Counted from the first letter of the stretch, positions 1 through 8,880 are shown. The stretch: 46,135 nt of DNA from Acidobacteriota bacterium (GCA_025350695.1 JANXXI010000078.1:1-46135); one strand, 5' to 3'. Made by a program: numbers and translations. The notes: generated by a model from the sequence alone, not told the origin.

Positions 1-769
1 GTTGAGAAATGGCCTTCTCATCCTCGGATATCTCTTCAAATTTTCCGCCGCGCTTCAGCTGAATATCTCCGAATGCGTCCTTCTGTGCAAAGCTAACAGC
101 CTGCAACTTGACCAGTTCGAGAATCGCCAGGAACAGGCAAATCATCGCTCGTCTGGTGCGCTGCCGTTCAAATAGATCGGTTGCCGAAACCAACTCGCTC
201 TTCCTTGACGAACCGAGTAAGTTGCGAATGTAATGAATCATATCCGGCACAGTCACATCTTCTTTGTCGATCTCAAACATCGGACGGCTCTTAGCTCGCT
301 CCAAAACCTTCTGAAGCGTTTGCACCAGGTCGAACAAAGAGATATCTAAACCCGGATCATCTTCCTCGCTGATAAAGTCTTTGACGCTGGGGTTAGACCA
401 AGTGGCGTCTTCCACTACGCGCTTCTGTTGCAACATCTCAGCGGCATTCTTGAACTTCTCATGTTCAAGCAACTGATCCACCAACTCTTTCCTGGGATCC
501 TCCTCAGGATCCATTTTTTGCAATTCCGGATCGCGAGGCAGCAGCGTTTTGGACTTGATATGAATTAAAGTCGCAGCCATGTAGACGAATTCGCTTGATA
601 GTTCAAAATCAAGACCCATGGCATGTTCCATGTATTCCAGATACTGAGAGGTGATCGTGGCGATGGGAATGTCGTGGATGTCTATTTGCTGCTTACGGAT
701 AAGATCCAGCAACAGGTCCAGGGGCCCATCGTATTGCTCCAAATGAAAGTTTAGCGGCGTCGAGGACAC
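1..769 (-). CDS. scpA: Segregation and condensation protein A (partial, C-terminus outside window)
   Basis: ScpA is the kleisin subunit that bridges SMC heads, with ScpB, in the bacterial condensin. The reverse strand encodes the family's N-terminal signature, LEQYDGPLDLLLDLIRKQQI (about residues 9-28), followed by HIKSKTLLPRD, a typical ScpA stretch. An acidic middle region follows and then a segment rich in hydrophobic helices (AMICLFLAILELVKLQAV). The frame has an in-frame TGA just upstream, and the first possible start is GTG at 769-767, giving a short N-terminus before the signature as expected. About 256 codons are present and the gene runs off the left edge. It lies 49 bp downstream of the S9 peptidase gene on the same strand. 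The family call is secure; the GTG start is inferred. Confidence 0.88.
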   Translation of the reverse strand, partial: MSSTPLNFHLEQYDGPLDLLLDLIRKQQIDIHDIPIATITSQYLEYMEHAMGLDFELSSEFVYMAATLIHIKSKTLLPRDPELQKMDPEEDPRKELVDQLLEHEKFKNAAEMLQQKRVVEDATWSNPSVKDFISEEDDPGLDISLFDLVQTLQKVLERAKSRPMFEIDKEDVTVPDMIHYIRNLLGSSRKSELVSATDLFERQRTRRAMICLFLAILELVKLQAVSFAQKDAFGDIQLKRGGKFEEISEDEKAISQ

Positions 770-818
770 AATTCAATAGGGTAACATTCAGCGCTGTGGA
801 AAACCTGTGGACGGCGCT

Positions 819-2855
819 TTATTTCCCCGTCTCCTTTGGCTTCTCCTTCGTCCATTCCCCAATCCAATCAAGGAAACTGCGGTACCACAATTCACTATTT
901 TGCGGCTTCAGAACCCAATGCCCTTCGTCGGGGAACACCAGGAGCTTAGAAGGCACTTTCTTCATCTGCAACGCCGTGAATAATTGTAGTCCTTGCCCAT
1001 ATGGCACCCGGTAGTCCTTCTCACCATGGATTACCAGCGTTGGGGTTCTAAAATCGTTGACGAAGTAGCTGGGTGACATCTTCGCGTACAACTCAGGATT
1101 GTCCCAGGGCATTCCTTTGAATTCCCACAACGGGAACCAAATCTCTTCAGTCTCTCCCGCCATACTGCGCATGTCATACACGCCAGCATGCGAAACAAAA
1201 GCCTTAAACCGTTGAGTATGGCCCAGCATCCAGTTCACCATGTACCCGCCGTAGGATCCGCCAGCCGCCGCAAAGCGGTCTGTATCGGCCCATTCTTTGG
1301 CCGCAACCGAATCCACTGCGCTCATAATGTCCTCGTAGACTCTGCCGTTCCAATCGCTATTAATCTCATCGGTGAATTTCTGTCCGTAGCCCGTTGAACC
1401 GCGCGGATTGGGCATCACAACCACGAATCCCGCACCGGCGAAAACTTGCGGATTCCAACGATAGCTCCAACTTTCATGCCAGGCGCCTTGTGGTCCCCCG
1501 TGGATTAAGAACAGCACAGGGTATTTCTTCTTCGCGTTAAAGCCGGCAGGTTTCAGGATGAAGCTATGAACTTTAGCGGCATCTGCTCCCACCGTGTAAA
1601 TCTCTTCGATCACAGGCATGGCGTACTGGGATAGCAGCGGCTCGTTGAGCTTAGTTAACTGGACAGGCGCGCCACCACTTGAGGAAACCTTGTACAACTC
1701 CGGCGGCTTCGAGGCGTTTTGCTCGGTATAGATCATCGTCTTCGCATCCGGGGCCAACCTTACGTCGTCGAACGTACTGCTGCCGGTCACGATTGACCGT
1801 GCCGCCCCGCCTGCTAAATTGATCAGCTGAACAGATTGCCGGCCACGATCTTCCACTGTAAAGAACACTCGCGCTGAATCAGGGCTCCACGTGATGCCAC
1901 CCGCATTGCGGTCCATCGTTTCGGTAATTTCCCTAGTTTTGCCGCTCGCCCGATCCATCAGCATTACTCGCCACCGGTCACTTTCATAACCAGCAGTGCG
2001 TTGAGCCAACCATGCCAAGCTCTTGCCGTCCGGCGAGTAAAGAGGCCCCGTGTCCGCACCCAAATTTGCAGTAATCCGTTGTGGGTCGCCACCATTGGCC
2101 AGCACAGTGTATAGGTCAGAATTGGTGCTCGTGGACGGATCATTATCGGTGATCATCGTGAAGCAAATCTCCTGACCATCAGGAGAAATCGCGTAACCCT
2201 CCGGACCACCCAACGAGAATGCCGGAACATCTTTAAGACCGGGGGTAACATCCTTGGGCGTACCGCCTTCCAGATCGGCGACGAACAGGTGTTTGCGACG
2301 TTTGCTTTGCCACTGATCCCAATGCCGGTAAAGCAAACTGGTGTAGGATCGCGCCTTAACCTTGCTGGACTTTTCTTTATCCAACTGGCTCTTGTTACAT
2401 TCTTCGCTGTTGCATTCTGGGAAAACTTCGCTCACAAATAGTACGCGCTTGCCGTCTGGAAAAAGGAGGACACCTTCGGCCTCGGTGGCGATATTGGTCA
2501 CAGCCTTGGCGTTGGCGCCTTCCGCATCCATAATCCATACCTGGCTGCTCTCTGTTCTATCGGATACAAACACTAATCTCTTTGAATCGGGTGACCAGCG
2601 TGCGCGTTCATTGTTGCCTTGCGTTGTTAGTTGTCTGGGTGCACCGCCTGCAACATCCACGGTCCAGATTTGCCTGGGCTTGGTGTTCTTTTCCATGTCG
2701 ACCGATTGAACGGTAAACGCCACGCGCTTTCCATCAGGCGAAATCTGCGGATCGCTGATCCGCTGAATTTGCATCATGGCCTCGAACGTAAAATTCTTTT
2801 GCGCTATCAGCGGCCCACAAGCCGCCAGCGCTAAAATGCATAGAAACCGCATCAT
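819..2855 (-). CDS. S9 family prolyl-oligopeptidase-like peptidase, exported
   Basis: A 678-residue serine peptidase of the acylaminoacyl-peptidase/DPP-like S9C group. A Sec signal peptide is visible at the N-terminus (hydrophobic FLCILALAACGPLIAQ). Residues about 25-400 are a TolB/WD40-like beta-propeller with repeated SPDGK/SPDSK motifs. The C-terminal alpha/beta-hydrolase domain carries the oxyanion strand HGGPQGAW (452-459) and the triad Ser534 in GGSYGGY, Asp614 in GEKDYRVP and His646 in DEGHW. Length and domain order fit the family. It probably degrades peptides in the periplasm. A propeller insertion at about 147-165 has two Cys pairs (CNSEEC), which could form a disulfide. It is 53 bp downstream of the GH-like gene and may be cotranscribed with it. 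Natural substrate unknown. Confidence 0.93.
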   Translation of the reverse strand: MMRFLCILALAACGPLIAQKNFTFEAMMQIQRISDPQISPDGKRVAFTVQSVDMEKNTKPRQIWTVDVAGGAPRQLTTQGNNERARWSPDSKRLVFVSDRTESSQVWIMDAEGANAKAVTNIATEAEGVLLFPDGKRVLFVSEVFPECNSEECNKSQLDKEKSSKVKARSYTSLLYRHWDQWQSKRRKHLFVADLEGGTPKDVTPGLKDVPAFSLGGPEGYAISPDGQEICFTMITDNDPSTSTNSDLYTVLANGGDPQRITANLGADTGPLYSPDGKSLAWLAQRTAGYESDRWRVMLMDRASGKTREITETMDRNAGGITWSPDSARVFFTVEDRGRQSVQLINLAGGAARSIVTGSSTFDDVRLAPDAKTMIYTEQNASKPPELYKVSSSGGAPVQLTKLNEPLLSQYAMPVIEEIYTVGADAAKVHSFILKPAGFNAKKKYPVLFLIHGGPQGAWHESWSYRWNPQVFAGAGFVVVMPNPRGSTGYGQKFTDEINSDWNGRVYEDIMSAVDSVAAKEWADTDRFAAAGGSYGGYMVNWMLGHTQRFKAFVSHAGVYDMRSMAGETEEIWFPLWEFKGMPWDNPELYAKMSPSYFVNDFRTPTLVIHGEKDYRVPYGQGLQLFTALQMKKVPSKLLVFPDEGHWVLKPQNSELWYRSFLDWIGEWTKEKPKETGK

Positions 2856-2908
2856 CCCTACTATTGTAGGTTCCCGGAAGGGAATTCGCGCGGCTTAATG
2901 ACACTTTC

Positions 2909-3988
2909 TTACAGCCCTCCAGTCATCTCCTTCAGAAGATTGAAGAATGCCTTCTTTCTTGGCGTGTTGATTCCCCAATTAATCGGTGGGCACTGGTATC
3001 CATCGCTGTAATCGCTCGCTCCTGGATCGAAATATCCCCAGGAGACGTAGCTCTCAACCGCCGCAATAAAGTTATTGTCGGGCTTATCAAATTCGAAGTG
3101 GTCGTCTTCATTGAACAGCACTGGCATAGGCCGCCACGATTTCAGCTTTCTGACGGCGGCAGCCATTTCTCGAATCCGTTTGGGTTCCGTCACTCCATTT
3201 CCGTGTATTAACAAGAAGTCCGAGGCGGCCGCAATCTGCTCCGTCGGAATCGTTCTTCCGCCAAAGCTGGTGCCCACCAGCAATCTTCTGCCGCCGCGGG
3301 TGATGCTCTTGGCCAGTTGAATCAGGTCCGGCATCCGAGCAGGCTTGATGATTTCATGATCGTAGCTTTTGACGTCGCATTCGTTCGCCACTTCCAAAAG
3401 AATATTCCGATAGCCCCTAGCCAAAACCCATTCCACTGTGTTGCGAACAGCGCGCTTGACGCCGGCTTCATCTTTGACGTTTTGGTCTTGTCCGAAATAG
3501 AAAATCCCTAAAATAGGAACCATGCCCAGGGCATCGGCTTTATCCAAAATCATCTGCAACCGTCGCAGGTAATCTTTTTTCAGTGAGCCGTCTGGAGAAA
3601 TGCCGCCTGTGATCCATGGTTGCTTCTTGGAATAGCCTTCAGGACTTCCACCCTGAAGATTGATGGTGAAGCTAAGCAGTCCGTGAGCCCGCCATTCGGG
3701 CATGGCCGCCAGGAATTCTTTTGTGTTGCGCTCGGCATCCCACTTTCCCGTATCCGGATACTTCCACTTCACCAGCGTTTCAGGATTCCGATCGTCAAAG
3801 ATGCCCTGAACAACTCTGGAGTTCATCAGCAATCCTTCAATCTTCATTCCCCTGAAAGAGCGTCCCGCATAAGTTGGTTTTCCGTTGATCCGAAACTGCT
3901 CCCCATGTATGGAAACCTCCGTCTTATGGGTCGGGGCCGCCATCAGCAGGGCCGGAGTGGTCAGGGCAACAAAATCTCGTCTGCGCAT
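2909..3988 (-). CDS. GH5-like TIM-barrel glycoside hydrolase family protein, Tat-type signal
   Basis: An exported protein of about 359 residues with a cellulase-like (clan GH-A) layout. It has an N-terminal MRRRDFVALTTPALLMAA signal with a Tat-like RRRDF, a barrel-like body, the acid/base motif LLEVANE (Glu211 counted from the upstream ATG at 4012) and a second glutamate in VLFNEDDHF (Glu302) suited to the nucleophile. I chose the ATG at 3988 because it begins directly with the Tat-like motif. An in-frame ATG at 4012 adds eight residues and cannot be excluded. The gene starts about 30 bp after the CapA-like gene and follows it on the same strand. It could act on plant or microbial polysaccharide, but no substrate can be read from the sequence. 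It may also belong to a non-catalytic DUF within the glycosidase superfamily. Confidence 0.7.
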   Translation of the reverse strand: MRRRDFVALTTPALLMAAPTHKTEVSIHGEQFRINGKPTYAGRSFRGMKIEGLLMNSRVVQGIFDDRNPETLVKWKYPDTGKWDAERNTKEFLAAMPEWRAHGLLSFTINLQGGSPEGYSKKQPWITGGISPDGSLKKDYLRRLQMILDKADALGMVPILGIFYFGQDQNVKDEAGVKRAVRNTVEWVLARGYRNILLEVANECDVKSYDHEIIKPARMPDLIQLAKSITRGGRRLLVGTSFGGRTIPTEQIAAASDFLLIHGNGVTEPKRIREMAAAVRKLKSWRPMPVLFNEDDHFEFDKPDNNFIAAVESYVSWGYFDPGASDYSDGYQCPPINWGINTPRKKAFFNLLKEMTGGL

Positions 3989-4018
3989 TCCCACTTGTAT
4001 ATCACAGACCATGCTTGA

Positions 4019-4951
4019 TCAGTTCGGTGTTTTGGTCCCTGTCACAACTTCCGGAACGGTTTCCCGAATCTGAATCTGCAGGGTCCGGTAACTCTTCAAC
4101 GCCCCGCCCTCGAAAATGGTCTCAGCGGCAATTCCACGGTCCGTTCCCGCCGGCTGTTGATCGAAAACAAAATTTCCGAGTGAATAAAATATTATTCCGC
4201 CCCGGTAGGGTTCCACGGATTGAATCACATGCGGATGATGCCCCAGCACTACCGTCGCTCCGGCTTCAATTGCTGCTCGCGCAAATGCTATTTGAATAGG
4301 ATGCACCATTGTTGAATACTCCGTTCCTGCGTGCATGGAAACGATCACCACATCAGCTGACTTGCCGAGGGCGGCAACATCCTTGCGCATTTGCGGAATG
4401 TCCATATCAGCCACACGCGGATCCAACTCCTTCCAATTGCCATTCCGCTGGTCGTGCGCGTAGGCTAAGAAACCGAACTTGGTTCCCTTGCGTTCGATCA
4501 CTGCCCCAGCATGCGCCTGAACGAAGTCCACGCCCGTGCCAACCGGTTCAATCCCGTTCTTCTTCAAATGTTCCACAGTAAAGGGAATGCTGTGGGGACC
4601 GTAGTCTCGCGAGTGGTTGTTGGCTGTTGACACCACGTCAATTCCCGCAAGGGTCAGCCCTTCAATCATCTCCGGTGGAGCTTTGAAAACCATGATGTTC
4701 AGAGGCGGCGGTGGACCTTGATCAAAGAAAGGAGATTCAAGGTTGGCGAATGTTATGTCGGCGGCGGCCAGCAAGGAGGCTGATTTCCGAAACGGCCACG
4801 CCGGGTCTTTATGTTCAAGGGCAATGCGCCGGACATGCCGCGAAAGCATTACATCCCCAACTGCCAGCATGCGAACCTGCGCCACAGGCTGGGCTAGTAG
4901 AACTCCAAGTATCGCGTTAGCTGAGCAAACTAGCAGCTGCTTCGTCCACAT
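4019..4951 (-). CDS. CapA family protein (metallophosphatase-like, exported)
   Basis: About 310 residues of the bacterial CapA/PgsA family, a calcineurin-like metallophosphoesterase fold linked to capsule or poly-gamma-glutamate systems. Conserved motifs in order are AVGDVMLSR, ANLESPFF, STANNHSRDYG, GHHPHVIQ and YSLGNFVFD, which supply the usual metal-site Asp, Asn and His residues. The start at 4951 gives a clean signal peptide (MWTKQLLVCSANAILGVLLAQ). An ATG at 4984 would prepend 11 charged residues. Either start overlaps the end of pgl by 35-68 bp. It sits in the zwf-opcA-pgl transcription unit, but no capB/capC partners are present, so a capsule role is not supported by context. It may be a periplasmic phosphatase. 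Confidence 0.85.
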   Translation of the reverse strand: MWTKQLLVCSANAILGVLLAQPVAQVRMLAVGDVMLSRHVRRIALEHKDPAWPFRKSASLLAAADITFANLESPFFDQGPPPPLNIMVFKAPPEMIEGLTLAGIDVVSTANNHSRDYGPHSIPFTVEHLKKNGIEPVGTGVDFVQAHAGAVIERKGTKFGFLAYAHDQRNGNWKELDPRVADMDIPQMRKDVAALGKSADVVIVSMHAGTEYSTMVHPIQIAFARAAIEAGATVVLGHHPHVIQSVEPYRGGIIFYSLGNFVFDQQPAGTDRGIAAETIFEGGALKSYRTLQIQIRETVPEVVTGTKTPN

Positions 4952-5639
4952 ACCACTCCGTCGGACCTCGCATCGTGTTGGCAAGCTGCGCGGGAAAACG
5001 CATCGTATCGGCCGGTGTTTCCAGAACTGCTTTCAAGGGTTGGGCTTTGTCGCTGCCGGCAATCAAACAAATTCGATAACGCGCATGTTGAATGGGACCT
5101 GGAAGGAGTGTGATGCGCCACTGTGTCTTTTTTTCAACGTAGAGCGCCGCCGCAATGCCGCTATGATTTTGGATTTGCGGCTCGCCCGGAAATAGGCTCG
5201 CCGTATGGGCGTCGTCCCCCATGCCCAATTGGACAATGTCAAAAACTGGGATTTCTCCGGCACTCAGCCTGAAGAAATTGACTATGTCATCCGTGTAGAG
5301 ACGCGCTGCTTCCGCCGGCTTAAGTTCCGCCTGAATACGATGAACGGTGGGGCCGGCTTCCTTTAAGGAATCGAGCAGATATTCCTTGGTTAGTCTAAAA
5401 TTACTCTGCTCATCATCGGGCGGCACGGCCCTTTCGTCCACCCAAAACACATGAACTCCTGCCCACGCCACATCACGGGTCAACAATTCCTGAAACAGAA
5501 GCTTTGGTGTCGATCCACCGGACACCGCAATAGTCACTTTGCCAAATTGGCTGCATGTTTGATGTATGATTTTGGCGATTCGGGTCGCGGCCGCCGAGGC
5601 AGCCGCTTGCGGAGTTGGGTGTCTGAAAATATCAGACAT
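4917..5639 (-). CDS. pgl: 6-phosphogluconolactonase
   Basis: A 240-residue member of the glucosamine-6-phosphate isomerase/6-phosphogluconolactonase family, of normal length. It hydrolyses 6-phosphoglucono-delta-lactone, the product of Zwf, in the cytosol. Seen motifs are VSGGSTPKLLFQELL (phosphate-binding), VFWVDERAVPPDDEQSN, a conserved DER active-site stretch, and GMGDDAHTASLFPG. The start overlaps the end of opcA by 8 bp, consistent with translational coupling in zwf-opcA-pgl. The position directly after zwf and opcA favours Pgl (DevB type) over glucosamine-6-phosphate deaminase. Confidence 0.93.
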   Translation of the reverse strand: MSDIFRHPTPQAAASAAATRIAKIIHQTCSQFGKVTIAVSGGSTPKLLFQELLTRDVAWAGVHVFWVDERAVPPDDEQSNFRLTKEYLLDSLKEAGPTVHRIQAELKPAEAARLYTDDIVNFFRLSAGEIPVFDIVQLGMGDDAHTASLFPGEPQIQNHSGIAAALYVEKKTQWRITLLPGPIQHARYRICLIAGSDKAQPLKAVLETPADTMRFPAQLANTMRGPTEWYVDEAAASLLS

Positions 5640-6630
5640 TGGGGGCTCCGGAATATTTAGCCGCGCCAGTTAGCGCCTGTTCAAAGATGGGGTCTCTACC
5701 GGCGATAGATAGTTCTTCGTGAAGCAAAGCTTGTTCTGTTTGGGGTGGCATTAGTACTTGGTGTTGCTTGCCGTCGACGTCAATGGCTAGCCGTCCGGAT
5801 TCGCTGGACGATACAGAAGCATGACGAACTCCCGCCGCGATCGACACCGATTGCACACCTTCGTCCACGTTCTCCGCGCCGTTGATAAAAATTATCTTGG
5901 CGGCTGGTAGCCGTGCGCCAAGCCAAGCCGCCATATAGCAGACGTCGGTGGATAGGGTAGTTCCGCGATGCGAAATCGTAACGGCATCTATAAGCGGAAT
6001 CAGTTCACGCCACGAATCGTGTTCGAAAACATGAGCGATCGCTTCGCGCCAGACCGTCAGCCGCGACCAGTTAAGGTCCTTCATTCTCCAACCTTGCTGG
6101 AATAATTCATTCACTCGAGTCAGGGCCAAGCAAGTGTCAGGTAACTTTGCGGTGTCGATAATGACGGTGCGGGCCAACATTAGCATCTCCGCGAATTCCG
6201 GCCGGAAGAGCAGGGAAGGGGTCGTCGTCCAAAGTACAACCGGCAAATCTGGGACGGTGATGCCCAGTACAGCTGCGTAAACGTCGGCCAGACGATCCAT
6301 CGAGGCCGAAATTTCGATCTGCTCGGAACACAACTGTTGGCGTTGTCCGTAAGGCATCCAACAGCGGGCGAACACGCGTGACTCAAGCACACTTTCGCCG
6401 CTAGTTTGAAACCGCAAGGAAATAGCTCGGCCCGGATGGGCCCGCAGCAGTTCAGCAGCCGTTTCAGCGGCCGATTCAGCATCTTCTTCGGATGCGCTTG
6501 CGATCAGCAATGTCATCGAACAGGCGCGGATAACGCCGTTCGCCGATTTGGCTGAATCTTCCTTAGCCAAATCCACCCAAAGATTGGCCAGCTCCTTCAG
6601 GATTTTTTCGGGTTGAACGGCGGTGGCCAT
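5632..6630 (-). CDS. opcA: OpcA-like glucose-6-phosphate dehydrogenase assembly protein
   Basis: A 332-residue protein resembling OpcA, which in cyanobacteria and actinobacteria acts as an allosteric or assembly factor for Zwf. The N-terminus (MATAVQPEKILKELANLWV) and the following VIRACSMTLLIASAS match the OpcA pattern, as does the PVVLWTTTP strand in the middle. The ATG at 6630 overlaps the zwf stop as TAATG, indicating coupling. An ATG at 6645 would add five residues and overlap zwf more. Its position between zwf and pgl is the typical OpcA arrangement. No catalytic motif is visible, in line with a regulatory or scaffold role. Confidence 0.85.
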   Translation of the reverse strand: MATAVQPEKILKELANLWVDLAKEDSAKSANGVIRACSMTLLIASASEEDAESAAETAAELLRAHPGRAISLRFQTSGESVLESRVFARCWMPYGQRQQLCSEQIEISASMDRLADVYAAVLGITVPDLPVVLWTTTPSLLFRPEFAEMLMLARTVIIDTAKLPDTCLALTRVNELFQQGWRMKDLNWSRLTVWREAIAHVFEHDSWRELIPLIDAVTISHRGTTLSTDVCYMAAWLGARLPAAKIIFINGAENVDEGVQSVSIAAGVRHASVSSSESGRLAIDVDGKQHQVLMPPQTEQALLHEELSIAGRDPIFEQALTGAAKYSGAPNV

Positions 6631-8171
6631 TACGGAACCCTCCAAGTATGGCCGCGCCGCGCCAGCATTTCATCGGAAGCCTTCGGTCCCCAGGTGCCTG
6701 CATCGTAATTCGGAAACGGATCGTCGGCCCTTGCCGCCCAGGTATCAAGGATTGGTTGAACCACCGACCAGGATGCCTCCACCATGTCTTGCCGTGTATA
6801 GAGTGTGGCATCGCCCAACATTGCGTCCAGCAGCAATGTCTCATAGGCTGCCGGCGTTCGTACGCCGAAGCTGGAACCATAATTGAAGTCCATCGAAACA
6901 GGTCGCAGCGTCATACCAGCGCCGGGTTGCTTCGACGAAAAACGCAATGAAATTCCCTCTTCCGGTTGAATGCGCAGCACCAACACATTGGGCCGCGCCG
7001 TTTCAATCTGCTCCCCGTCCGACATGGTCTTGAAGAGCGAATGAGGAACGGAGTTGAACCGGATTGCGATGTCGGTAACCCGCTTGGGCATGCGCTTGCC
7101 GGTGCGTATGTAGAAAGGAACGTCAGCCCATCGCCAATTCTCCACGAAGAATGTGGCCGCGGCGAATGTATCTGTTTTAGCCTTGGGATCTGCTTTTGGC
7201 TCCTGCCGGAATCCAACCACGTTTTGTCCGGCGATACTGGCTGGCCCGTATTGGCCGGCCACCGTATTTTCCATCACTTCTTCCGGCTTCCAAATGCGGA
7301 TGGATCGCAGCAGTTTCGCGCGCTCATCGCGAACCGCCGTTGCTTCAAAAACAGCGCTGGGCTCCATGGTGACGGTGGCCATCACCTGCAGCAGGTGGTT
7401 CTGAATCATGTCCCGCAGGGCGCCTGCATCCTGGTAATACTGAATGCGATCTTCCACACCGATTGATTCCGCCGCCGTAATCTGCACGTGGTTGATATAG
7501 TTGCGATTCCATAGAGGCTCGAAGATTGGGTTGCCAAAACGGAAAGCCAAAATGTTCTGCACCGTCTCTTTGCCAAGATAGTGGTCGATGCGATAAAGCT
7601 GATTCTCCGCAAAGAATTCATGCAAAGACACTTCCAGTTCCCGCGCACTTTGTTGATCATGGCCGAAGGGCTTTTCAATGATTAGTCTGCGCCACCCTTT
7701 GTCCTGCTTAGCCAACCCAGCCTTACCCAAACCGGCAGCTGCCGGGCCGTATTGGCTAGGTTGAGTAGATAGATAGAAGAGAACATTGCCGCTGGTGTTG
7801 CGCTCCGCGGCGACCGCGTCCAACCGTTTGCCCAGTTCAACGAAGCTGGCGGTGTTGCCAATGTCGCCGGCTTCATAAAATAGTCCACGGGCGAATTCAT
7901 TCCAGAGGGATTCGTCGAAGGGGCTATTTTCCAGATACTTCTGGACGGACTCCTTCATCTTTGCGCGGAAGTCGTCATCGGAAAGTGGCGTGCGGGAAAC
8001 ACCCAATATCGCAAATCCAGGAGGCAGTCTCCTCTCATAAGCCAACCGGTAAAGCGCCGGCACAAGCTTTCTTTTTGCTAGATCTCCGCTAGCACCGAAG
8101 ATCACAACGACGCAAGGTTCAATGCGCCGTTCAAAACGTTGGGGGTCAAGAAACGGGTTATCACCGGGCAT
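6630..8171 (-). CDS. zwf: Glucose-6-phosphate 1-dehydrogenase
   Basis: A full-length 513-residue G6PD, the entry step of the oxidative pentose phosphate pathway (glucose-6-phosphate to 6-phosphogluconolactone with NAD(P)+). The dinucleotide-binding GASGDLAKRKL is at about 26-36, the EKPFG motif at 166-170 and the active-site RIDHYLGKE at 194-202 with catalytic His197. The C-terminal region has the usual sugar- and structure-binding segments. First gene of zwf-opcA-pgl. The start codon is 34 bp from the start of the divergent receiver-like gene, so promoters for both must overlap in 8172-8205 or lie in the neighbouring gene. Confidence 0.97.
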   Translation of the reverse strand: MPGDNPFLDPQRFERRIEPCVVVIFGASGDLAKRKLVPALYRLAYERRLPPGFAILGVSRTPLSDDDFRAKMKESVQKYLENSPFDESLWNEFARGLFYEAGDIGNTASFVELGKRLDAVAAERNTSGNVLFYLSTQPSQYGPAAAGLGKAGLAKQDKGWRRLIIEKPFGHDQQSARELEVSLHEFFAENQLYRIDHYLGKETVQNILAFRFGNPIFEPLWNRNYINHVQITAAESIGVEDRIQYYQDAGALRDMIQNHLLQVMATVTMEPSAVFEATAVRDERAKLLRSIRIWKPEEVMENTVAGQYGPASIAGQNVVGFRQEPKADPKAKTDTFAAATFFVENWRWADVPFYIRTGKRMPKRVTDIAIRFNSVPHSLFKTMSDGEQIETARPNVLVLRIQPEEGISLRFSSKQPGAGMTLRPVSMDFNYGSSFGVRTPAAYETLLLDAMLGDATLYTRQDMVEASWSVVQPILDTWAARADDPFPNYDAGTWGPKASDEMLARRGHTWRVP

Positions 8172-8205
8172 TCTCTACAAACATAGCATGCGATACTGGT
8201 CGCCA

Positions 8206-8601
8206 ATGAGTAAGATTTATGCGGTGCTGGATGATCTTTTCTTTTTCGTCAAGATCCAGGAGGGGGCGAAGCTGGCCGGAGCGGAATTGACCACCTTGCG
8301 GACGGTCGATGCAGTTCAAGCCAGAGCATCTCAGCCTCCGGATATTTACGTCTTCGACCTGAACTGTGCCGCGGCGAAACCTATCGAAACAATTCTGTGG
8401 CTGCGCCAACAAGTGTTCGGCAAAGGGGTGCGCATCATCGGTTTCCATTCACACGTTCAGGAAGAATTGAAGCGGAAGGCGCTAGAAGCCGGGTGCGATC
8501 AGGTGTATGCCCGTTCCGCCATGTCGGATCGGATGAAAGCCATACTCTCCAACTTAACCGAATGCGATTCCGACCATCCCCCTCCGACTAGCCCCCTATG
8601 A
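8206..8601 (+). CDS. Small CheY/receiver-like protein, function unknown
   Basis: About 131 residues starting MSKIYAVLDDLFFFVKIQ, with the alternating beta/alpha pattern of a single receiver (REC) domain. An acidic pair (DD) sits near the N-terminus and an aspartate follows a hydrophobic strand (YVFDLN) at the usual phospho-acceptor place. The strand-5 lysine of classical receivers is not evident: the corresponding region reads VYARSAMS. No output domain is present. I chose the ATG at 8206 because upstream codons overlap the divergent zwf start. The last codons (PPPTSPL) and the TGA stop fall inside the left inverted repeat of the element at 8587-8835, so the natural 3' end may have been replaced. 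Could be a stand-alone regulator or a degenerate receiver. Confidence 0.6.
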   Translation: MSKIYAVLDDLFFFVKIQEGAKLAGAELTTLRTVDAVQARASQPPDIYVFDLNCAAAKPIETILWLRQQVFGKGVRIIGFHSHVQEELKRKALEAGCDQVYARSAMSDRMKAILSNLTECDSDHPPPTSPL

Positions 8602-8835
8602 AAATAGGGGGATTCGCCGGATTTGTCCGGCGACTGGAGTTTGTATCTTTCAGGATTCAAGAAGCATTCTCAGGGCTTTGGAATTCGCTGTGGTCGGCGG
8701 AGGACCCCCCGGTCCGACTGCTCAGGTAACGGAAACAGCTTCGAGACAACAAGACAACTCCTATTCACGATTGTGATAATTGGGGACTTGCGGCATGATT
8801 CCGAAACTAATCCCCCTATTTTATAGGGGGCTAGT
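8587..8835. mobile_element. MITE-like element with palindromic terminal inverted repeats
   Basis: The left end (8587-8614) and right end (8809-8835) are inverted copies of each other. Each is itself a hairpin: an 8-bp CCCCCTAT/ATAGGGGG stem, with loop GAAA on the left (8592-8611) and TTT on the right (8812-8830), flanked by ACTAG outside and ATT inside. The 249-bp interior has no credible gene, but holds a further perfect 8-bp hairpin (TCGCCGGA/TCCGGCGA, 8614-8633) and a GGACC-CCCC-GGTCC hairpin near 8700. This architecture resembles a non-autonomous palindromic element. No transposase or clear target duplication was seen. It could instead be a pair of terminator-like hairpins, though neither has a T-tract. 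Confidence 0.55.
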
Positions 8836-8855
8836 AGGAAAATGTGCAAACTACA

Positions 8856-8880
8856 GACCCCTATGAGAAAGGGGCTTAAT
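8856..8880. repeat. Degenerate third copy of the CCCCTAT hairpin end
   Basis: The sequence CCCCTATGAGAAAGGGGCTTAAT closely resembles the left end of the 8587-8835 element, with a shortened 5-bp stem. It overlaps the stop codon of trpD (TAA on the minus strand at 8876-8878). It may be a decayed solo end, or a hairpin reused at the trpD 3' end. Confidence 0.4.

Noticed and set aside
4743-5195. A 150-codon plus-strand ORF
   Set aside because: It lies antisense across the capA and pgl genes, both of which have clear family motifs. No motif of its own was seen.
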